The notes beneath the pieces were generated by a model. It made no database searches. It worked only from the letters and a program-made list of their open reading frames with translations, and was not told where the DNA came from. Positions 13,256 to 14,338 of a DNA stretch of 14,338 bases are shown here, piece after piece. Each line of letters starts with the position of its first letter. Within the stretch, counting starts at the first letter, position 1. Source of the stretch: HB2-32-21 sp040235495 (GTDB lineage Bacteria > Pseudomonadota > Gammaproteobacteria > Pseudomonadales > Porticoccaceae); contig JBECKV010000136.1 in the NCBI GenBank assembly GCA_040235495.1, forward strand, positions 1 to 14,338. Direction: 5' to 3'. The position numbers and the translations under genes are program-made.

Positions 13256-14193
13256 ACTCAAACCCCCAACTCAGCGGTCGCCGTGGCTACGGCATCGCAC
13301 TGACAATGATGGTCTGTGTGTTATGGGGTTTCTTTCCCATTGCCGCCAAGGCTGTGCTGATGGAGACCGACCCCTATACCCTCAATTTCTATCGCTTTGT
13401 TCTGCCCCTTATCATCATGTGGGTTTTTCTTTGGCGACGCAGGCAACTGCCTAGCCTGTGGCGCGGGCAACAAAAACCCCTGCGGGGCCGTGTCCTGCTC
13501 GCCGCGGTGCTGCTTATCGGCAACTATATTCTGTTTGCCTACGGCCTGGGGCGCATCACCCCCGGCGCCTCCCAGGTACTGATTCAGGTCGGCACCATGG
13601 TGCTGCTGCTGTCGGGCGTATTTCTCTTTGGCGAGAAATTTCTGCCCCGGCAATGGCTGGGCTGCGCCGTATTCGTCACCGGTCTGCTGATTTTCTTTCT
13701 GCACCGCATCGTCGAAATGTTTGATGGCTTCAACAGTTACGCTGTCGGTATGGGCATCATGCTGCTGGCCGCGCTCAGCTGGGCACTTTACGCGGTCATT
13801 CAAAAGCCCCTGCTCAAGGACATCAGCTCGATTCAAATCCTGGTGGTGGTGTTTGCCATCGGCGTGATTATGTTTTTACCGCTGGCCGAGTTGAGTGCGA
13901 TTTCCCGGCTGTCCACATTCGCACTGGCGGGACTGGGCTTTTGCACATTCAGTACCCTGATCGGCACCGCCGCATTTGCTGAAGCCCTGGCCCACTGGGA
14001 AGCCTCCCGAATATCGGCCTCGCTGACCAGCATACCCCTATTCACCCTGCTATTTATGCAACTCTTAAGTCTGCATCCCGAATTTCATATCCCCCCGGAA
14101 CCCATCACCACAGCCACGGTGCTGGGCGCGCTCCTGGTCGTCGGCGGCGCCAGCTTGGTCGCGCTCGGCGGCGGCCCCAGGGAAACCCGCTAA
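13252..14193 (+). CDS. DMT-superfamily (EamA) transporter
   Basis: A 313-residue inner-membrane protein with about ten hydrophobic segments (roughly 14-34, 43-61, 80-98, 105-126, 134-151, 162-183, 191-210, 221-244, 256-273 and 286-306). They are arranged as two EamA halves, each opening with a tryptophan-containing helix (VLWGFFPIAAK; ALSWALYAVIQK). Family members export amino acids, other metabolites or drugs; the substrate cannot be told. Its ATG overlaps the ychF stop (ATGA), so it is probably translated with ychF, though a functional link is not implied. A tRNA promoter follows directly. Confidence 0.92.
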   Translation: MNSNPQLSGRRGYGIALTMMVCVLWGFFPIAAKAVLMETDPYTLNFYRFVLPLIIMWVFLWRRRQLPSLWRGQQKPLRGRVLLAAVLLIGNYILFAYGLGRITPGASQVLIQVGTMVLLLSGVFLFGEKFLPRQWLGCAVFVTGLLIFFLHRIVEMFDGFNSYAVGMGIMLLAALSWALYAVIQKPLLKDISSIQILVVVFAIGVIMFLPLAELSAISRLSTFALAGLGFCTFSTLIGTAAFAEALAHWEASRISASLTSIPLFTLLFMQLLSLHPEFHIPPEPITTATVLGALLVVGGASLVALGGGPRETR

Positions 14194-14204
14194 ACGCGGA
14201 TTAC

Positions 14205-14233
14205 TTGACAAAAACCGACCAAATAGCCAGAAT
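14205..14233 (+). promoter_or_regulatory. sigma-70 promoter of tRNA-Met
   Basis: A perfect -35 box TTGACA (14205-14210), a 17-base spacer and CAGAAT (14228-14233, four of six matches) are followed by a GC-rich discriminator (CGCGCCC, 14235-14241). The latter is typical of stable-RNA promoters under stringent (ppGpp) control. Expected transcription start is about 14240, some 20 bases before the tRNA. It begins 12 bases after the transporter stop. Confidence 0.75.
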
Positions 14234-14261
14234 TCGCGCCCTTTCCAGTTCGACACACTGT

Positions 14262-14338
14262 GGCTACGTAGCTCAGCTGGTTAGAGCACAGCATTCATAA
14301 TGCTGGTGTCGGCGGTTCAAGTCCGCCCGTAGCTACCA
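14262..14338 (+). tRNA. tRNA-Met, elongator (anticodon CAU)
   Basis: A complete 77-nt cloverleaf ending at the last base of the window. Acceptor GGCTACG (14262-14268) faces CGTAGCT (14328-14334), so the first pair is G1-U72 instead of the usual G-C. The anticodon stem CAGCA/TGCTG holds loop TTCATAA with CAT at 14296-14298. The T-stem is GGCGG/CCGCC around TTCAAGT. Discriminator A and encoded CCA follow. The paired first base and the GGCTACGTAGCTCAG start match elongator tRNA-Met, not the initiator (C1-A72 mismatch). An Ile tRNA with modified CAU is less likely because the acceptor differs. Confidence 0.93.

Noticed and set aside
1..14338. Mobile element, prophage, integron or defence island
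   Set aside because: No transposase, integrase, recombinase, phage or known defence gene is seen; both tRNA genes lack an adjacent integrase or a duplicated 3' end within the window.

Overview
The window looks like a chromosomal segment of a marine-type gammaproteobacterium, on the Pseudomonas/Cellvibrio/Halieaceae side. The evidence is gene order and protein similarity from memory; no database search was possible. The order prmC-prfA-hemA (minus strand), diverging from TPR lipoprotein-lolB-ispE-tRNA-Gln-prs-rplY-pth-ychF (plus strand), matches the arrangement I recall from Pseudomonas aeruginosa (around PA4664-PA4673). Most of the window is therefore conserved housekeeping sequence with moderately high GC and tight gene packing.

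Layout. Positions 1-127 hold the last codons of an amidohydrolase (D-aminoacylase-like), ending at a perfect bidirectional terminator (169-198) shared with a convergent luciferase-like (LLM) flavin/F420 oxidoreductase (242-1261, minus). Next is a small DUF429-like protein with a predicted RNase H fold (minus; start probably GTG at 2170), then about 340 bp without a recognisable gene. From 2510 to 5787 lies the minus-strand cluster prmC, prfA, hemA, where hemA and prfA overlap by ATGA. The divergent intergenic region (5788-5959) separates it from the plus-strand block: a TPR outer-membrane lipoprotein, lolB, ispE (overlapping lolB by one base), tRNA-Gln(UUG), prs, rplY (long CTC/TL5 form), pth, ychF, and a DMT/EamA transporter overlapping ychF by ATGA. 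The window ends exactly at the CCA of an elongator tRNA-Met with a good stable-RNA promoter in front.

How the genes fit together. HemA makes the glutamate-1-semialdehyde precursor of haem from Glu-tRNA; PrfA is release factor 1 and PrmC methylates its GGQ glutamine. On the other side, LolB inserts lipoproteins into the outer membrane and its upstream neighbour is itself predicted to be such a lipoprotein. IspE feeds isoprenoid synthesis and Prs makes PRPP. RplY, Pth, YchF and the two tRNAs serve translation.

No mobile element, CRISPR array, defence cassette or biosynthetic cluster is visible, and I see no clear undescribed system. The points most worth a second look are a GU-rich hairpin with competing stems in the rplY leader, short tandem duplications in four separate intergenic gaps, the DUF429-like gene with an intact acidic quartet, the unusual start regions of pth and lolB, and a G-U first pair in tRNA-Met.
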